This document shows positions 12,601-24,687 of a stretch of 64,000 bases of DNA, piece after piece. The translations under genes and the position numbers were made by a program. Within the stretch, counting starts at the first letter, position 1; every line of letters begins with the position of its first letter. The notes below the pieces were generated by a model, which saw only the letters and a list, made by a program, of their open reading frames with translations, had not been told where the DNA came from and did no database searches. The stretch comes from Hymenolepis diminuta (Eukaryota; Platyhelminthes; Cestoda; Cyclophyllidea; Hymenolepididae): NCBI GenBank assembly GCA_900708905.1, contig CAADRB010000071.1:115825-179824 (forward strand), written 5' to 3'.

Positions 12601-15600
12601 AAATCAATTCGAACTATCTGCAATATATCGTAACTCATATTAGTTCATATAAACAATGTAAGGATTAATCAATGGAAGGAAAATTTGAAATTTGAAATTA
12701 CATTCGTCAAGGGAAATTATTTGATCATCTTACATAAGCATATTGCCACTTAGACGGATATTTGCAGCCTTTTAGCCTTTTACATATAAAATTAAGTAAC
12801 TTCTCCTTAATGTGTTTTGCGCATTAATTTCTTTTCTGGCAACATTTGTATGCAGATATCCGCATCGCACTTCACCTTGAGATTGAGCTTGAGACTCAGA
12901 AAGGGATAACCACTTAGTGTGTCCCAGTGGCGTAGTGGTTACCGTGCACGTCTGCCTAGTCAAAAATCACGAGACCAATGCTCATGGATGCAAATTCTGC
13001 CATGTTGATAGTCAACTGGGCTAAGTTATTTGGGTCATCAAAATTAGGTATAGAATGTGAGTTCCTCATAATAGCGACTTAGTGATACTTTCCCTCGATT
13101 CCAAGTGAAAGAGCATTTTTGGCAGCTCAAAGTTGTTATCTTTTATTGAAGCTTGGCCGCGGGTTGCTTCTCGATCAACTCATAGGCTAAATTTTTTTGT
13201 TTGAGCGTTGCTGAGCTCTTCCGATCAATGGCATTTGAAGTGTTTGAACCTCTGATGTCTCTTGATTATGCAATATTCTTTCACAACGTTCATATTGCTG
13301 CCAATCAAATCTTCTTGCTAGATGTGATCTCAATCCACTAATAATTGTTTCGATTATATTTAGGGAAAGTATTACCCTATATTGATTTCGCCTTTTTGTG
13401 CAACAAGACCACTTCTGTGTCTGTTCATTCACGCGGGATCGGTCATACACCTTGATAACATGTATTCAAAAAATGAGTGTCCAACTTTCTCCCTCCGCAC
13501 TTTATTAGCTCGGTTTGTATTCTATTAGGATCTGAATTCTTATGTTTAGAGACTTTAGCTAGTCAGATTCGACTTACTACACGGGACTGTTGGGTCAAGT
13601 AATGAGCAATCATGATTTAAGTCTGCTAGTAGCTATTTTAATTTGATTCTGAAGAAACTTCCTTATAACTGTTCATTTCACTCGTTTACCTACTTTGTTT
13701 GCCCTTTCACTAGAACTGAGTGAGGAGACAAGACTGAGTCGTCAACACAAGATATCAAAAGAGGACACAGGAAAGGATGAAAACTTCCCACTTCTAACTG
13801 ATCTCTTCTTTGTTGCGCATACAGCCCTGAGGTTGGCTTTTCCCACTCTCTTGGCGCTGCACATGGAGACAAATAGACAGTTGAATCAGTGGGAACAGGA
13901 GGCTGTTATGAGGTCATCCAATGGTGACGCCTCCGCCTTTTTGGCGGGTTCATTCTTTGGTGGAACCAGTGCCGATCCTGAGGGTGTGTTCATTATATTT
14001 ATTTGTTTTATCTCTTTCCTTACTGTAATTGTATTTGGTTTATCTGATCAAGAGAATGTGGTCATATGAAAAATGATTACAATTGGGAGATTTGTAGCTT
14101 TCACAATGTAACGTCTACAGTGCCAATGTAATGGAAACTTGAAGATGTCGACTTCCCAAGCAAACGGAATTATAATTGGTATCTCTGTGTCTTGGAGGTC
14201 TTCATGATCTGAATATTTGGTGGTTTGAGTTGCCACAGCCAACACTACGTGTTTGCGGATTTAGAGGCACCTTTTGTAAAGTAAGGCTTTTGATTTCCTA
14301 GTATGTCTATTTTCTGCCCTATGTATTTACCCAACAACCCACTATATATCGTTAGGTTATTGTTGACTGGGACCCAGAGGGAGTAAAAAGATACAAATGG
14401 CGTTACTCTAAGGCATTAACTAAACCATGTAACTATGTAAATAAAAACAAGTCTCCTTGACACAAACTCTAGGAATTTAACAATGAATGATCATTTTTAA
14501 ATTTCGACTTCAATTTGATGTGATATTTCATTTCGACTGAATAAAAATGATGTGGTTGATATCACACGACGGATGATTTATTAAGCGAAGAGATAGAGGT
14601 CAGGTCCGTTAGCGGCAGAACTGTCATATGATATGCTCTCTACGAAGCAATAATCGCCTCTCACTTATATGTGTATACTTCATGCCTTTTAAGCTCTATT
14701 TTCGCACCAAATTGAAATTCTAGAATGTTTTACAAAAGCTCTTAACATAACTTGAAACCCTCTGTCTCCGTTCTCTATCCTACCACACTAAATGTAATTG
14801 TTATCGTTTTCAGGATTTTCCTTTGTCGTGTTCAGAGGTTACGAGTTCAATTCTAATCTGCACTTTGCCATATAGAAGTATAACTGAACTGATTAAAAAG
14901 TAATTAAGGACGGAAGAAGAGTGATTAGTGTTTTGTAAAAACTTTCCCTCAAAGATGGCGTAAAGGTCATTGTGTTCATTTGCCAAGTTTTTGGTCCGAG
15001 ATCAATGCCCCCATCGGCCCATGCTCAGTGATGTAGGGAACTGACCGTATCGGTTAATTCATGTGGTAGAATGTGTTTCTCATAAAAGCGACTTTATTAT
15101 AGAATGCCTTTTCTCTACTCAGGTCAACTGCTGTTAACATTTCCTTCAATACGCTTATGCGGTTTTTCCCCTGGTAGTTGCTTCATTTTCACGAATATTT
15201 TTTTAGGAGGGAGAATATACGAAAGCTGTGAGCTTTGGGTATCTGGTGCCTGAGAGTTGATTTCCTCCTAAATTTCATTAAATTATTCAATTACAGATGG
15301 ATTACCAAATCTATACTTTTTTATTTGAATAAAATTTGGGGGAGGGGGGGGGGAAATAATGCCGACTGTAAAAGCTATTTAAGAGTGTTCAACTTCCCCC
15401 TACAAATCTAATGACCTTAAGGAGGGCAACAGGATGCAATTTTTCCAGAATGAGAAGAACGGGAGTTGATTTACAGCCTTAGTGTGCGTCCTACATACCC
15501 TTTACCATCGTATCCAATGTCATTAATAGTGCAATTTTTACTCTTTTTATCTAAATTAGGCTTATAATTTCCATTTCTGATCTCTCTTTTCAGAACAAAT

Positions 15601-18600
15601 GATTCAGTACTGTCTTCGTGAACGCACATCCCGTTTTCTCGAACAAACTGCCGTGCTAGGTTGTCCTAGTCGTCTGCACGCTTACCTCGCCTTCATTTCC
15701 ACCACTTGTCGTCTACTGGCTGATCTTGTCACTCAAAACCCTCAAGCACTCTCTTACCTCCCTGAATTCCTTGTTGACAATATTGTTGAAGTCGTTGGCT
15801 ACCTCCGTCGAATGAATGATGATTTCCTTGAAGTAAGATCTCCATTTTAAATGTGAATAGTCCTTTTTTCTAGTCTCATGAAGCTGCCGATGTTGCATTG
15901 GAATCACTGTTGGAGTTTTCGATTGTATTTATGCACCACCCCTTCGCTCTGGCTAATCCCCACTTGAGAGCTAGGCTGGCAGAAATTCTAGAAGCTCTTA
16001 TTCCTTTCCGAGATGATGAAGAATGGAATAGTCGACCCAGTGGTTCAAATCTCTTCACTGCATCTGGATTGAGATTGTAAGCGTCCGATTTTATCTTACC
16101 TTTTTTTAAGTATTCGTCGTGAGCAACTCATGCAAAGCGAAAGCGCAGTCCGGTTAAAAGAAGTTATCGCATCGCTGATCACCGCCTTCGTTGCTATAGA
16201 ACTCAATCCGGGGTCAGAGGCCGCTTCCGTGACCTTGGGGTCAAATGCCCCCGCTATAGCACAACAAGAAGCTGTTCAAACAGCGACAGTCAGTTTTGAA
16301 GAGAAATTTCACTATCGACGACCCATGTACGCATGTTTGCGATTCTGGTACGGAAAACCGGAGTATGATAGTCAGTTCAGGCAGTTGGAAGATGCTGCCA
16401 TTGCACATATTGATGACGCCAGACCACCGCTTCTCCTTCAATTCCTTTCTCTGCTTATCAATGATGCTACTTTCCTTCTGGATGAAGCAATCAGTTTTCT
16501 GGCTCAATTGAAGGTCAGAGAACGGGCCAGAGAGTCACAAGGAGGAAGATTTACTAATCGGGACGAGGAATCGATGTTTCAACACATGAGTCGACTGGCT
16601 AGGTACCACATCTCTCTTGGTTTGGACAATATATCTGCTCTCAGACGTGTTGTCTCATTATGTCCGAGGGTCGTCACTCATCAAATCCTTGTTGATCGAA
16701 TCACTTGTATGTTGAACTACTTCCTCGCCCATTTAGTTGGACCGAAATCACGGGAACTGATAGTGAGAGACAAATCGAGTTACGGATTCAAGCCGGAGTT
16801 GTTTGTGGAGGAGATTTGCAGAGTGTATGTTAGTTTGGGATTGGATGATTCGGAATCGACGGAAGGTAGAAATTCGACGATTTCGGCGTTCTTGAGAGCT
16901 GTTGTTAGTGATGGAAGATCCTATTCACCGGAATTGCTGGATCAAGCTCTTGGTGTATTGAGACGTGTTTCTGTGGATCCAGAATTAGTGAAACTGTTTA
17001 GTAAAGTTGCTGAGGCTTTGAAGGTGGGTTAAATTTTTTTTTTCTAGTTTGTATATTTTTGTTATATGAAGATATCATTGAGAGATGAGTACAAGTGTCA
17101 TTTCATCTTCTTCCGGAAGTTTAGGCGATACAACTCTATGTGACACCCATGTTTCGTTTCAGTCAGTTACAGAACAAACGAATGTTTTCGCAGATCTTTA
17201 TTGGGTTTGTAATAACCACTGCGACAATGCTCCTCTTATCTCAGTCATTTGTTAAGATACATACAGATTATGCGTTGTTAAGTGTGTAAACTTTTCATAA
17301 TCGCATACTGTTATCAGCAATGACAATGCTAACACCCTATTATAGATTTTGGTCATGAAGAACAAACGTCTGAACTCGGATTTCCTCGATGTGTTGATTT
17401 GTCCACTTTTATTTGAGCGNNNNNNNNNNNGGGAGTCTTGTATTTACTATGGTAAGTTCGGATTTTATATCTTGATTCCTAAGCTACTCTGGTGAGGTCA
17501 TGCCCACGATATTCAGACCTTATTTACCAGACGATTTAACTGCGCTGTCTTGATGTATTTAAATATTGAAACAGTCAAAGACAGGTGGACGTTCAATTTT
17601 ATGAAAAAATTTAAATTTTCTCTAAACTTAGCAATCTAACATAGGTAAAGAAACCTACATTCTTACCTTGCAATTGCCCTATTGGACGAATCCGTGTTGG
17701 AAATCAATAGTACTCCAACGGTGCAGTGGTTCTCTCGCGAAGTTCATTGGTCTACGTCTAGTAAACGAAATGACTGTCAGTCCCGGGTTACATTCACACT
17801 TTCATCATCAATTTCTTCGGCTTTAGTACCTACGCTTAGTCCCAAACAGCAACTGCTGCTTAATCCAATTTAATTAGACAGGGGAAAATCGAAACTGACG
17901 ACATAGTGCCTAACTTCGTGCCTTCTTCTCCTTTAGGCTGAGCAAGTGTCAGCAATTGAAGATGCTATGGGCTTCGATGACGCTCCAGAGGACTTCTGTG
18001 ATCCCATTATGGGTGAGATTATGGAAGACCCTGTTCGTCTACCCACTTCCAATAAGATCCTTGATCGAAAAACAATCTACCGACATTTACTTAGGTAAGG
18101 TTCTTTAAGAAAATATTTTAAATTTGTTTTCGTCTAAAATATAAAATAGGACTCAAAGTATCTAGTCATATTGAGTACAATGTGCACAGTGACCTCGGAT
18201 AGATAGGTTACAGACTATTGAGGTCTGAATATAATCTAGGAGGCAAAAAGTATGAGAACTGATTTACTGAATGAGAAACATTCATTGTATTTACTGCTAC
18301 TCAGCATTTGTAGAAATTCACGTATATTAACAAAAAGGAGTGATATATCAAGTGTGAGGCAAGTGAGTAATCACTCGAAATGAAATTGATATTCACCCAT
18401 GGATGCAAGGCTCAAGGCCATAGCACTACTACGTTCTCTCACGAATGAAATCCGATGGTGACTTGTGTTTTAAATTCTTCTTATTTTTAACAGTTTTAGA
18501 CAATTCGAGTAGGATATGAATGGACAGAATGACTTAGTCATTTTGTATTGGAATATTTTTGGCAAACGTAATGTAATATTTAGAAATTATGGATAAGCTC

Positions 18601-19070
18601 CAAGCTCACTTACGAGTACTTTTTATTTGTCCTCTTGGACAAATAAGTAGTATTCTGGAGAAGCACACATTTTGCTACTCCTCTCTTGGACAATTCGTCA
18701 CCAGTGAACATCGAAAGCCTCTGGCTTGGTCATCGGCGCATAGAAATTTAGAATGAAGTGTTTCTGCATAATAGAAAAGTACTTAATTTTTTACAAGCTT
18801 AGGATGCTTATTTAGCCCTACACTATATACCTGATGCATTTTCTAATTTCATTTCCATTTCATTATGTATTTTCATTCCCTAATAAAATAATTAACCTGA
18901 TTCTTTTCGCTTATTCCAGTGACCCCAAGGACCCATTCAACAGGCAACCCTTGGAAATGTCCATGGTAATTCCAGAAACAGAGCTGAAGGAGAAGATTCA
19001 AGCCTGGATAACTGCGAAACGAGCGGAGAGGAGCCAGGGGGGCGAACCGTCGACATCTCAATCAAAATGA
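6698..19070 (+). CDS. UBE4A: Ubiquitin conjugation factor E4 A (U-box E4/E3 ligase)
   Basis: Extends polyubiquitin chains on pre-ubiquitinated substrates (Ufd2 family, cytosol and nucleus). Exons: 6698-6818, 6910-6995, 7039-7336, 8065-8372, 10113-10346, 11702-12062, 13714-13983, 15594-15832, 15874-16076, 16111-17023, 17937-18094, 18920-19070. Phases close exactly, giving 1113 aa, close to human UBE4A (1066 aa). The N-terminus contains VEQIFLV, like the IQRIFLI of UBE4A; the Ufd2 core contains [14 protein letters not shown] (exon 9) and [11 protein letters not shown] (exon 10). The U-box is at about residues 1030-1103 ([14 protein letters not shown], then DPFNRQPL and ELKEKIQ). Similarity is clearly to UBE4A rather than UBE4B. 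Intron sizes range from 34 nt to 2.4 kb. The intron after 10346 starts with GC instead of GT. An extra exon-like block with an assembly gap lies at 17346-17451. Start: the ATG at 6698 opens the conserved N-terminus and has no acceptor just upstream. Confidence 0.95.
8373..10112 (+). other. UBE4A intron 4 with repeat relics and an exon-like block
   Basis: The intron is phase 0 and joins AAG to TTG. Near 8560-8650 there is an inverted, tRNA-like B-box ('gatttgaaccagtcgattt'), probably a SINE relic. At 9574-9658 a good acceptor (poly-T then CAG) is followed by an open stretch and 'acggtaaat', which looks like an exon. In phase 0 this block meets a TAA, so including it would truncate the protein. 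Confidence 0.45.
12063..13713 (+). other. UBE4A intron 6
   Basis: Phase-1 intron with donor GTGAGT and acceptor 'cactag'. Apart from the SINE-like copy at about 12921-13145 I see no gene. The small open frames on the minus strand at 12772-12963 and 13187-13450 carry no motif. Confidence 0.5.
12921..13145 (+). repeat. tRNA-derived SINE-like repeat
   Basis: 'TGGCGTAGTGGTTA' at 12928-12941 fits the A box of a tRNA-type RNA polymerase III promoter. About 30 bp later 'cacgagaccaatgctcatgg' is a degraded B-box region. The tail ('gagttcctcataatagcgac', then 'tttccctcgattcc') recurs at 15060-15130, 28190-28250, 29990-30080 and 61350-61430. The head cannot fold as an intact tRNA, so this is a SINE rather than a tRNA gene. 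Confidence 0.6.
13984..15593 (+). other. UBE4A intron 7
   Basis: Intron in phase 1. It contains a SINE-tail relic at about 14950-15130 ('tgtttctcataaaagcgac') and a poly-G tract near 15339-15352. No coding exon was recognised. Confidence 0.5.
17346..17451 (+). other. Optional UBE4A exon candidate interrupted by an assembly gap
   Basis: The block has an acceptor ('ctattatag') and a strong donor ('atggtaagt') and is open in phase 0 up to the N run at about 17420-17430. Directly joining exon 10 (ends 17023) to the U-box exon (starts 17937) reproduces the human spacing between the core and the U-box, so this block is not needed. It may be an alternative exon, a misplaced contig end or a decayed duplicate. 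The true gap length is unknown, so its frame on the far side cannot be judged. Confidence 0.35.
18095..18919 (+). other. UBE4A last intron
   Basis: Phase-2 intron splitting the U-box, after [11 protein letters not shown]. No other feature was recognised in it. Confidence 0.5.
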
Positions 19071-20223
19071 GGAACCAGTTACTTTGTAGTGCTTTCTATC
19101 CCTCCCACCCCTTCTTGCTAGTACATGACTTTATGTTTGTTAAACTGTGGTATATAGCCAAATGCGGCTGTATTATGTGAAAATTTTGATCTTATATTTC
19201 TCATTTGGCTGATGTTGGGTAGTCATAAACGTCAGTATGAGTTGCATATTTTTAGTACCAAATGGAGTTTGCGAAGGCTAAATTTTCTACTTATTTGTAT
19301 TTAAGTAGATAAATGAGATAGAAATGTGACATCATCTATCAATGTACCTCACTAACTTGGTGTTCAACAACCGTACCCCCAAAGGTATAGGTCACGATTT
19401 CGATTCGCACAAACCTAATGAAGAGGACGACAGCAGTGGTCAGTAGAACGTGATTTCCCACCCCTCCCCCCCCTGGGGGATGCATTTTACCTGAAGTGAG
19501 TTTTTGAAACCGTACCCCTCCGGTGGAACTGGCAATATCGCCAAACAAGTGATAAGTCTACTAGTGCTATAGTGTAGCTATTGCTCAGCCTTTAGTAACT
19601 AGTTAATAGATTCCGTGCATTTCGAGAATTGAAAAGATTTCAGTAAAAGTATTGAATTTTAATTGGAGATGTAGTAAGACATTCAGTTTTCTATCGAAAG
19701 ATAGCTAATCAAAATTCGCTTATAAGAGACCACGGAGTAAAAACATCGCACTTTGAGATATGATGGCTGGAGAAACAACAAAGTATATTTGGCCGGAAAC
19801 AAATAAGAACATAATCAGTAGGCTTCTCGCAAACCTTTGACAATTAAATTCGATAGTTACTCAACAACCCGCGATTGACTGGCTCACTTTCGTTATATCA
19901 GTCATTTAGTAACCATGGCAAAGCACAAGTAATATATCCATAAGGAAAATAACGCCAATGAATCTGAAAAGCCGAAAACAGTAAAAGTTGGCCAGCTTCT
20001 AGATTTCATAACTATTAAATCATATTTTCAATGATAATACAGATATTAATACTAATTTGCATCGCGCTTGTCTATAGCAAGAGCGCAAAAGAAAATACGC
20101 AAAATAGTACAGCAAGAGAACATTTTATAAATAACTTGCTTTAATAAATAACAGAACCGATATTTACCAAGTACAAAAAGATATATATTAGTACATCACA
20201 CGGAGAAATTACAAAAAATGATG
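19071..20223. other. Convergent 3' region between UBE4A and OST4
   Basis: The two stop codons face each other across about 1.15 kb. No AATAAA is visible close behind the UBE4A stop. A minus-strand ATTAAA (20140-20145) lies about 80 bp beyond the OST4 stop and may be its polyadenylation signal. A SINE-tail-like segment may lie near 19380-19510, but it is weak. Confidence 0.4.
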
Positions 20224-20385
20224 TTAATGTTTGACACCTTCGGATGAAATTAGAGTGAGCTTCCGCTTAGTTTTTGAGGAAGAACCATCGCTATCCAGTG
20301 AGATGTAATGGTATAGGATTACCAGACAAAACAGGAAGAGGCCTGAGAGATTCACGAACACAGTCAGCTGAACGTCAGTGATCAT
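20224..20385 (-). CDS. OST4: Oligosaccharyltransferase subunit 4 (OST4)
   Basis: OST4 is a very small membrane subunit of the oligosaccharyltransferase complex in the endoplasmic reticulum; in yeast it stabilises the contact between the catalytic STT3 and the Ost3/6 subunits. The predicted 53-aa protein starts MITDVQLTVFVNL, nearly the same as human OST4 (MITDVQLAIFAN), and has one hydrophobic segment at about residues 10-29 ending in LYHY, also as in human. I chose the ATG at 20385 because it matches the family start; an in-frame upstream ATG at 20424 would add 13 unconserved residues. The C-terminal tail after LYHY is longer than in human (37 aa) and rich in Ser and Lys. The gene is intronless within the coding part and has no close neighbour on its strand. 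Confidence 0.9.
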   Translation of the reverse strand: MITDVQLTVFVNLSGLFLFCLVILYHYISLDSDGSSSKTKRKLTLISSEGVKH

Positions 20386-21344
20386 CTCTAACGCTTCGCA
20401 AAACGCGCCCAAACGACGTACCAAACCCGAATTTATTAAAAAATTCCGTTTTTGACAATAATGTATTTAAATTAACAAATTTATATAAATTTATATATTT
20501 TACAATTTATTTATAAAATATAATTTCTATAAATCATATATTAAGAAATTTACTAAATAGATTTTAATTAAATTTTAAAAAAATTTAATGAATACGCATT
20601 CACAATCATTATACAAAAGGATTAAGTATTAGAAAGTCAGATAGTCTGATCAATGTCAATTCGTCCGCCTCGTCGATGTTGAAATTTAATGACCATGAAT
20701 TTTCGTTATTTACATTATTAATTTTGTCATTTAAATAAAAGACCTACTACTTCCAACTTTCATGAATTATCCAAATTATTCAATTTAATGTTTAATTTTA
20801 ATATATGCGCTAGATCTGTAATTGCTGAGATTTTCCCTTTTTAATAATCAAATCATCGTGATTTGGAATCCAGTTGTGGTTCCGAACAGACGTGATAAAG
20901 AAAATATTGAACACGCCTCTTCTGTCATTTTTCGAATAGCTAAACCGGCATTAAATTCAATTATGGCATTTTCGTAATTGAACTGATACTCAAAAATTAA
21001 TGAATATCTATTTAGATTGAATATTTCCTATATTCATTCCCTTTAAATAACGCACATATTTTCTGTTGACACATACGACATGCCATTTTATTCACTGCTT
21101 TATTTTCCATATAATGGAATAAATGGCACATTCCAATATATTTTAGATAATTAATTGATTAGCCAATAAATTACTCACATTGTAACACCAGTATTGCACA
21201 AGTATTATTACTTATTAAATAAGTATATAATCATCATATATTACAAGTATTTAAGTTTAATGTTTTCATTTCTAAAACAATTTTAATTTGAGAGCCCTAA
21301 ACAGTTAAGATATTATTGAAACTCTAACAATATATGTGACATAG

Positions 21345-21440
21345 GCAACAGATCTCTCTCAATACCTGACGATTAACATGATAAGATATTGACCACGATT
21401 CATCTGTATGTGCTCGTGTGGTTGCACCTACAAATATTCG
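21345..21440 (-). repeat. Repeat R1, diverged copy D
   Basis: 'ggcaacagatctctctcaat' followed by 'acctgacgatta' matches, with substitutions, the start of the inverted copy at 25793 ('agatgtctatcaacacctgg'). It has the same orientation as copy B and is older or more diverged. Confidence 0.4.
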
Positions 21441-23264
21441 CCATTTTTCACGCGTAGACATATTTAAAATTCTTTTGAAGAAACCTTCGTATATAAACTC
21501 TCAATAGTTTCTTAATAGATGTGTTCAACTTCCCAGGTACTGGTACTGGTCTAGTGACATGAGTGCTTGACTCATTCTTTTTATGTGAATCATCACCAAT
21601 ATCTGACATGAAAATATTGTGCCAAATTAAATTCAAATTCGAGCAAAGCTTGAAGGATAACTAAGATTCGATTTCGGTATTCCCTTTATTATTTTTTTGA
21701 AATATTTAAATCTCTTATTAAACGTTTTTTTTCACTTGTTACGTTTTTGAAGATTTTTTTTATTCTCATTACGAATGTGTTCTCTCATCCCCCTCCTCCA
21801 CATTTCAGATATTTGTTGCTTATTACATAGGGGCCTTGAAAATGAGTTAACTGCGGTAACAATTTAAGTAGTATTTTAAAAATTAAAGATACCATTTATC
21901 TATTTGACAATTTTATTGTATTACGTATAATTTTTAACAGTCATTTTTAATGTACTTATCGGAAACGAAATTAAAATATCTGAACCAACAAAATGCAAAA
22001 TAATCGTGTCATTAGCTTATGTAAAATATATATGAGAACATACACTTATAAAAGCGAATATTTTTCTACACCACTCGCTAAATCACCCTGCGAAGGATGG
22101 TAAAGAGCAGATTAAATTCTGTAATCTAGCAAAAATATTAGTTGCCTGGGTAAGAACCAGGGTTTTCAAAAGAAATTGTCATTACTCAAGGATCTCAATT
22201 TACGGTGTGTCTGAGTACAAAGCGTTGACGTGGGGGGATAAGAAGATTGGATGATCATAGAGAGGGAATAGAAAAATGCATTTTCGTCCATTTGACGGTT
22301 TTCTTTACCTCGATGCATAATGTGCTTCTAATTTCCTCTCTCCATTTGACATAATCCAAATCTGATTTTAAGTTTTACAGCCTTAGATGCAGAGCATTCT
22401 ACCCAATCGCTGTCTAACGTTCAGATATATCTGTAGTGAACCACATTATTACACGATATAAAACCTAAATTTTCATCCCCATTTCCGAAATTATTAAATA
22501 AAAGATATGACCTAAATTTCTTAGATATTTTCATGTTTTTTCCCCTCTATGATTTTTAACTTTTCCTATGGTGAGTCATCTTGGCCTTAGCATTTATTTA
22601 GTCACTCATGCTCTGCTATCAAACAGTTCGAAATAAATCCATATGTATGAAATATGTACTATTCGCTCCTAAATGTCAGTACGTTCTGAGTGATCAGGCG
22701 TTCGCAATCGTCTGACTGGATCTTTTTATTTCATATCCCAAAGCTCTCTGCGAAATCTACAAATCATATTGCTGCCTTCCGCTGCATCTAAGTAATCGCC
22801 AGCGCTATAGACTAATTTATCCCTTCTCACCCACTTTCTCATCGAGCCGACAGATCGACTAGCAAACTTTACTGGTGTCAACTGTCTTTGTTCTCATTTC
22901 CGTTGTTGTTTCGAAAATTGGTAGGATATAGAAATGATGACTTGAAGAATATCTAGGAGCACAATCGGATATCTGAATGATTGTTCAACCCTCAAAATAT
23001 CTGTCCCGGTCTTCTTAAGAAAATATTTTTGCATCATTACTGTGCTTATTTAGTGATGATTCCACTCTTCATGAAGATATTAGATAAACTGTTTAAACAA
23101 TTTTTCACTATCAAACTAAATACAATATTTTCAGGACCATCTTTAGTCCTTATCTGCCTTTTGATAGTGAGAAAAATGTTATGTAGACCGAGATACATAG
23201 AAGGAATAAGTTAAATCATTCATGGAGATGTTCGGGATGCCACTCCATTTATTGATAAACGAAT

Positions 23265-23360
23265 AAGGTTTTGATAAGTGATATGTCTTCATTAGACGTC
23301 AGCCATATCCCGTTGTCGGTGTCTCGGGGTGATGGTTAGTATCCCATTAAGTATCTATGT
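23265..23360 (+). repeat. Repeat R1, partial copy C
   Basis: Contains 'cgttgtcggtgtctcggggt' followed by 'gatggttagtatcc' and 'taagtatctatgtg'. This is the same order of blocks as copy A (5415-5460) and copy B. Only the central part of the repeat is present. Confidence 0.55.
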
Positions 23361-23399
23361 GAAATGCGGTAGATGCGACATATAAGAAAGCAATTTTTC

Positions 23400-23600
23400 C
23401 TAAAATAATTCTTATATGTAAAATTCTTTATTTTTTACCATTCATTTCCTGCTTCTTTTAATTACCCCTTAATCGAACGAATTTATTTGCATCATGGTTG
23501 TAAATGGCGCACAATATGAATCAGTAAGAAAACATGCTTCTTAGGGTTTTGACATTATGATTTGGGTCGTCTTTTAAAGTAGTGTCGTCGGGTCAGTAGC
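23400..23600 (+). repeat. Repeat R4, copy 1
   Basis: Similar to 29565-29770 over about 180 bp: 'gaacgaatttatttgcatca' versus 'gagcgaatttacctgcatta', then 'ggcgcacaatatgaatca' versus 'ggctcacaatataaatca', and 'catgcttcttagggttttga' versus 'cgtgcttcttggtgttttga'. Two copies of one dispersed element; its class is unknown. Confidence 0.55.
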
Positions 23601-24389
23601 CATCAATTCTTCAACTAACCAGGTCGTTCAACCTCCACTATATTTTCTTTACGCATATTGACACGATCGAAAATGAACATCCGAAATATAGGCTTTAATA
23701 ACCGGTAAAATTATCAACTGACCTCAGAATTTGTCAATAATGTGCTTACGATTCCTCATTTCTCCCAACGTCTCATATTGACTGTGGTAATAATATTGTG
23801 AATTAGTGTATTAAATGATATTATATGTTACTACTTGACCTCATAAGTCGAAGTACTGGTATGGGGCGGTTCTTCATTGGCAGTAAAATTAAATCCAAAA
23901 TAAAATTAATAATTGTTGTTATCTCAGCTAAGTTCAATTTTATTATTCAATCACATCATGGGATTACATGAGGCAAATAGATTTGTATATATTTTACTTT
24001 CCAGGAATAGAGAAGCTAATTTTTTCAGTTTGCATAAAATGACTCATTTTAACAAAAAATAATATTAAAGATATATGACCTGAATCACATTCAAAGTAGA
24101 GATATTTAAAAAATAGGAAAACTTCCGACAGCTTCCAATGAAATACCTGTAGAATCACTTTGATAAATAAATTAGAAATATATACTGCCTATAAATTATT
24201 AATAGTTCACACTTTTTATTACTTTAATAAAATCAAAACTAAATGAGATTTTGGATCAACAAATAATTGCTCAAAAAATAAATTTAGACAAATGCTGGTT
24301 TATCTTTCGCAACTGCATTTAAGCTTTGACCTACACTTATTTTAGCGCGCGTAGCTTCATATTGGATTGTTAGTTGAAAATAAATTATA

Positions 24390-24687
24390 ATGGGATATGA
24401 ACTTCCATTAACTGTGGTTACCATATTTTGGGCACTAGTTGGTTGTGGTGTCCCCTTAATTATTCCGAAAGGACCTAACAGAGGGTAATTTTTTAATAGT
24501 ATTTTATCTTTTAGCCTTATTCAAATTTTCATCATAATGACATCCGTTTGCTGCTATTTATTGTAAGTAAATTGCAATATACTACGCATTATTTAGTTGG
24601 CTTATGACTTTTCTCGGTCAACTCAATCCTCTCTATGGACCTCAGTTGAAAAACTCCACAATTCGAATTGTACGCAAAGAGTGGCCG
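24390..24687 (+). CDS. ATP6V0E1: V-type proton ATPase subunit e (last exon not located)
   Basis: Subunit e is a small two-helix membrane protein of the V0 sector of the vacuolar proton pump. Exons 24390-24484, 24515-24562 and 24597-24687 give 78 residues. Conserved family signatures are IPKGPNRGLI, CCYLFWL (across the second splice) and QLNPLYGPQLKN, matching human ATP6V0E1/2 in order and spacing. Two hydrophobic stretches (about residues 6-25 and 33-52) are the expected membrane helices. Introns are 30 and 34 nt. Residue 78 (Pro of EWP) is where the human protein ends, yet the codon is followed by GTAAGA, a good donor, and not by a stop. Either a last exon with the stop lies downstream or translation reads on (open to 25056). 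The first is likelier because the read-through sequence shows no family similarity. Confidence 0.88.

Larger units (their letters stand above)
20386..24389. other. Head-to-head intergenic region between OST4 and V-ATPase subunit e
   Basis: Very AT-rich just upstream of OST4 (20450-20600 is almost all A/T). It holds two relics of repeat R1 (near 21345-21440 and 23265-23360) and one copy of R4 (about 23400-23600). No open frame here (for example 22981-23214) shows a recognisable domain. Promoters for both small genes should lie here, but I cannot place them. Confidence 0.45.

Noticed and set aside
12921..12995. Possible tRNA gene
   Set aside because: The A and B boxes are tRNA-like, but no acceptor stem or anticodon arm can be formed, and the segment continues into a repeated tail; it is a SINE head.
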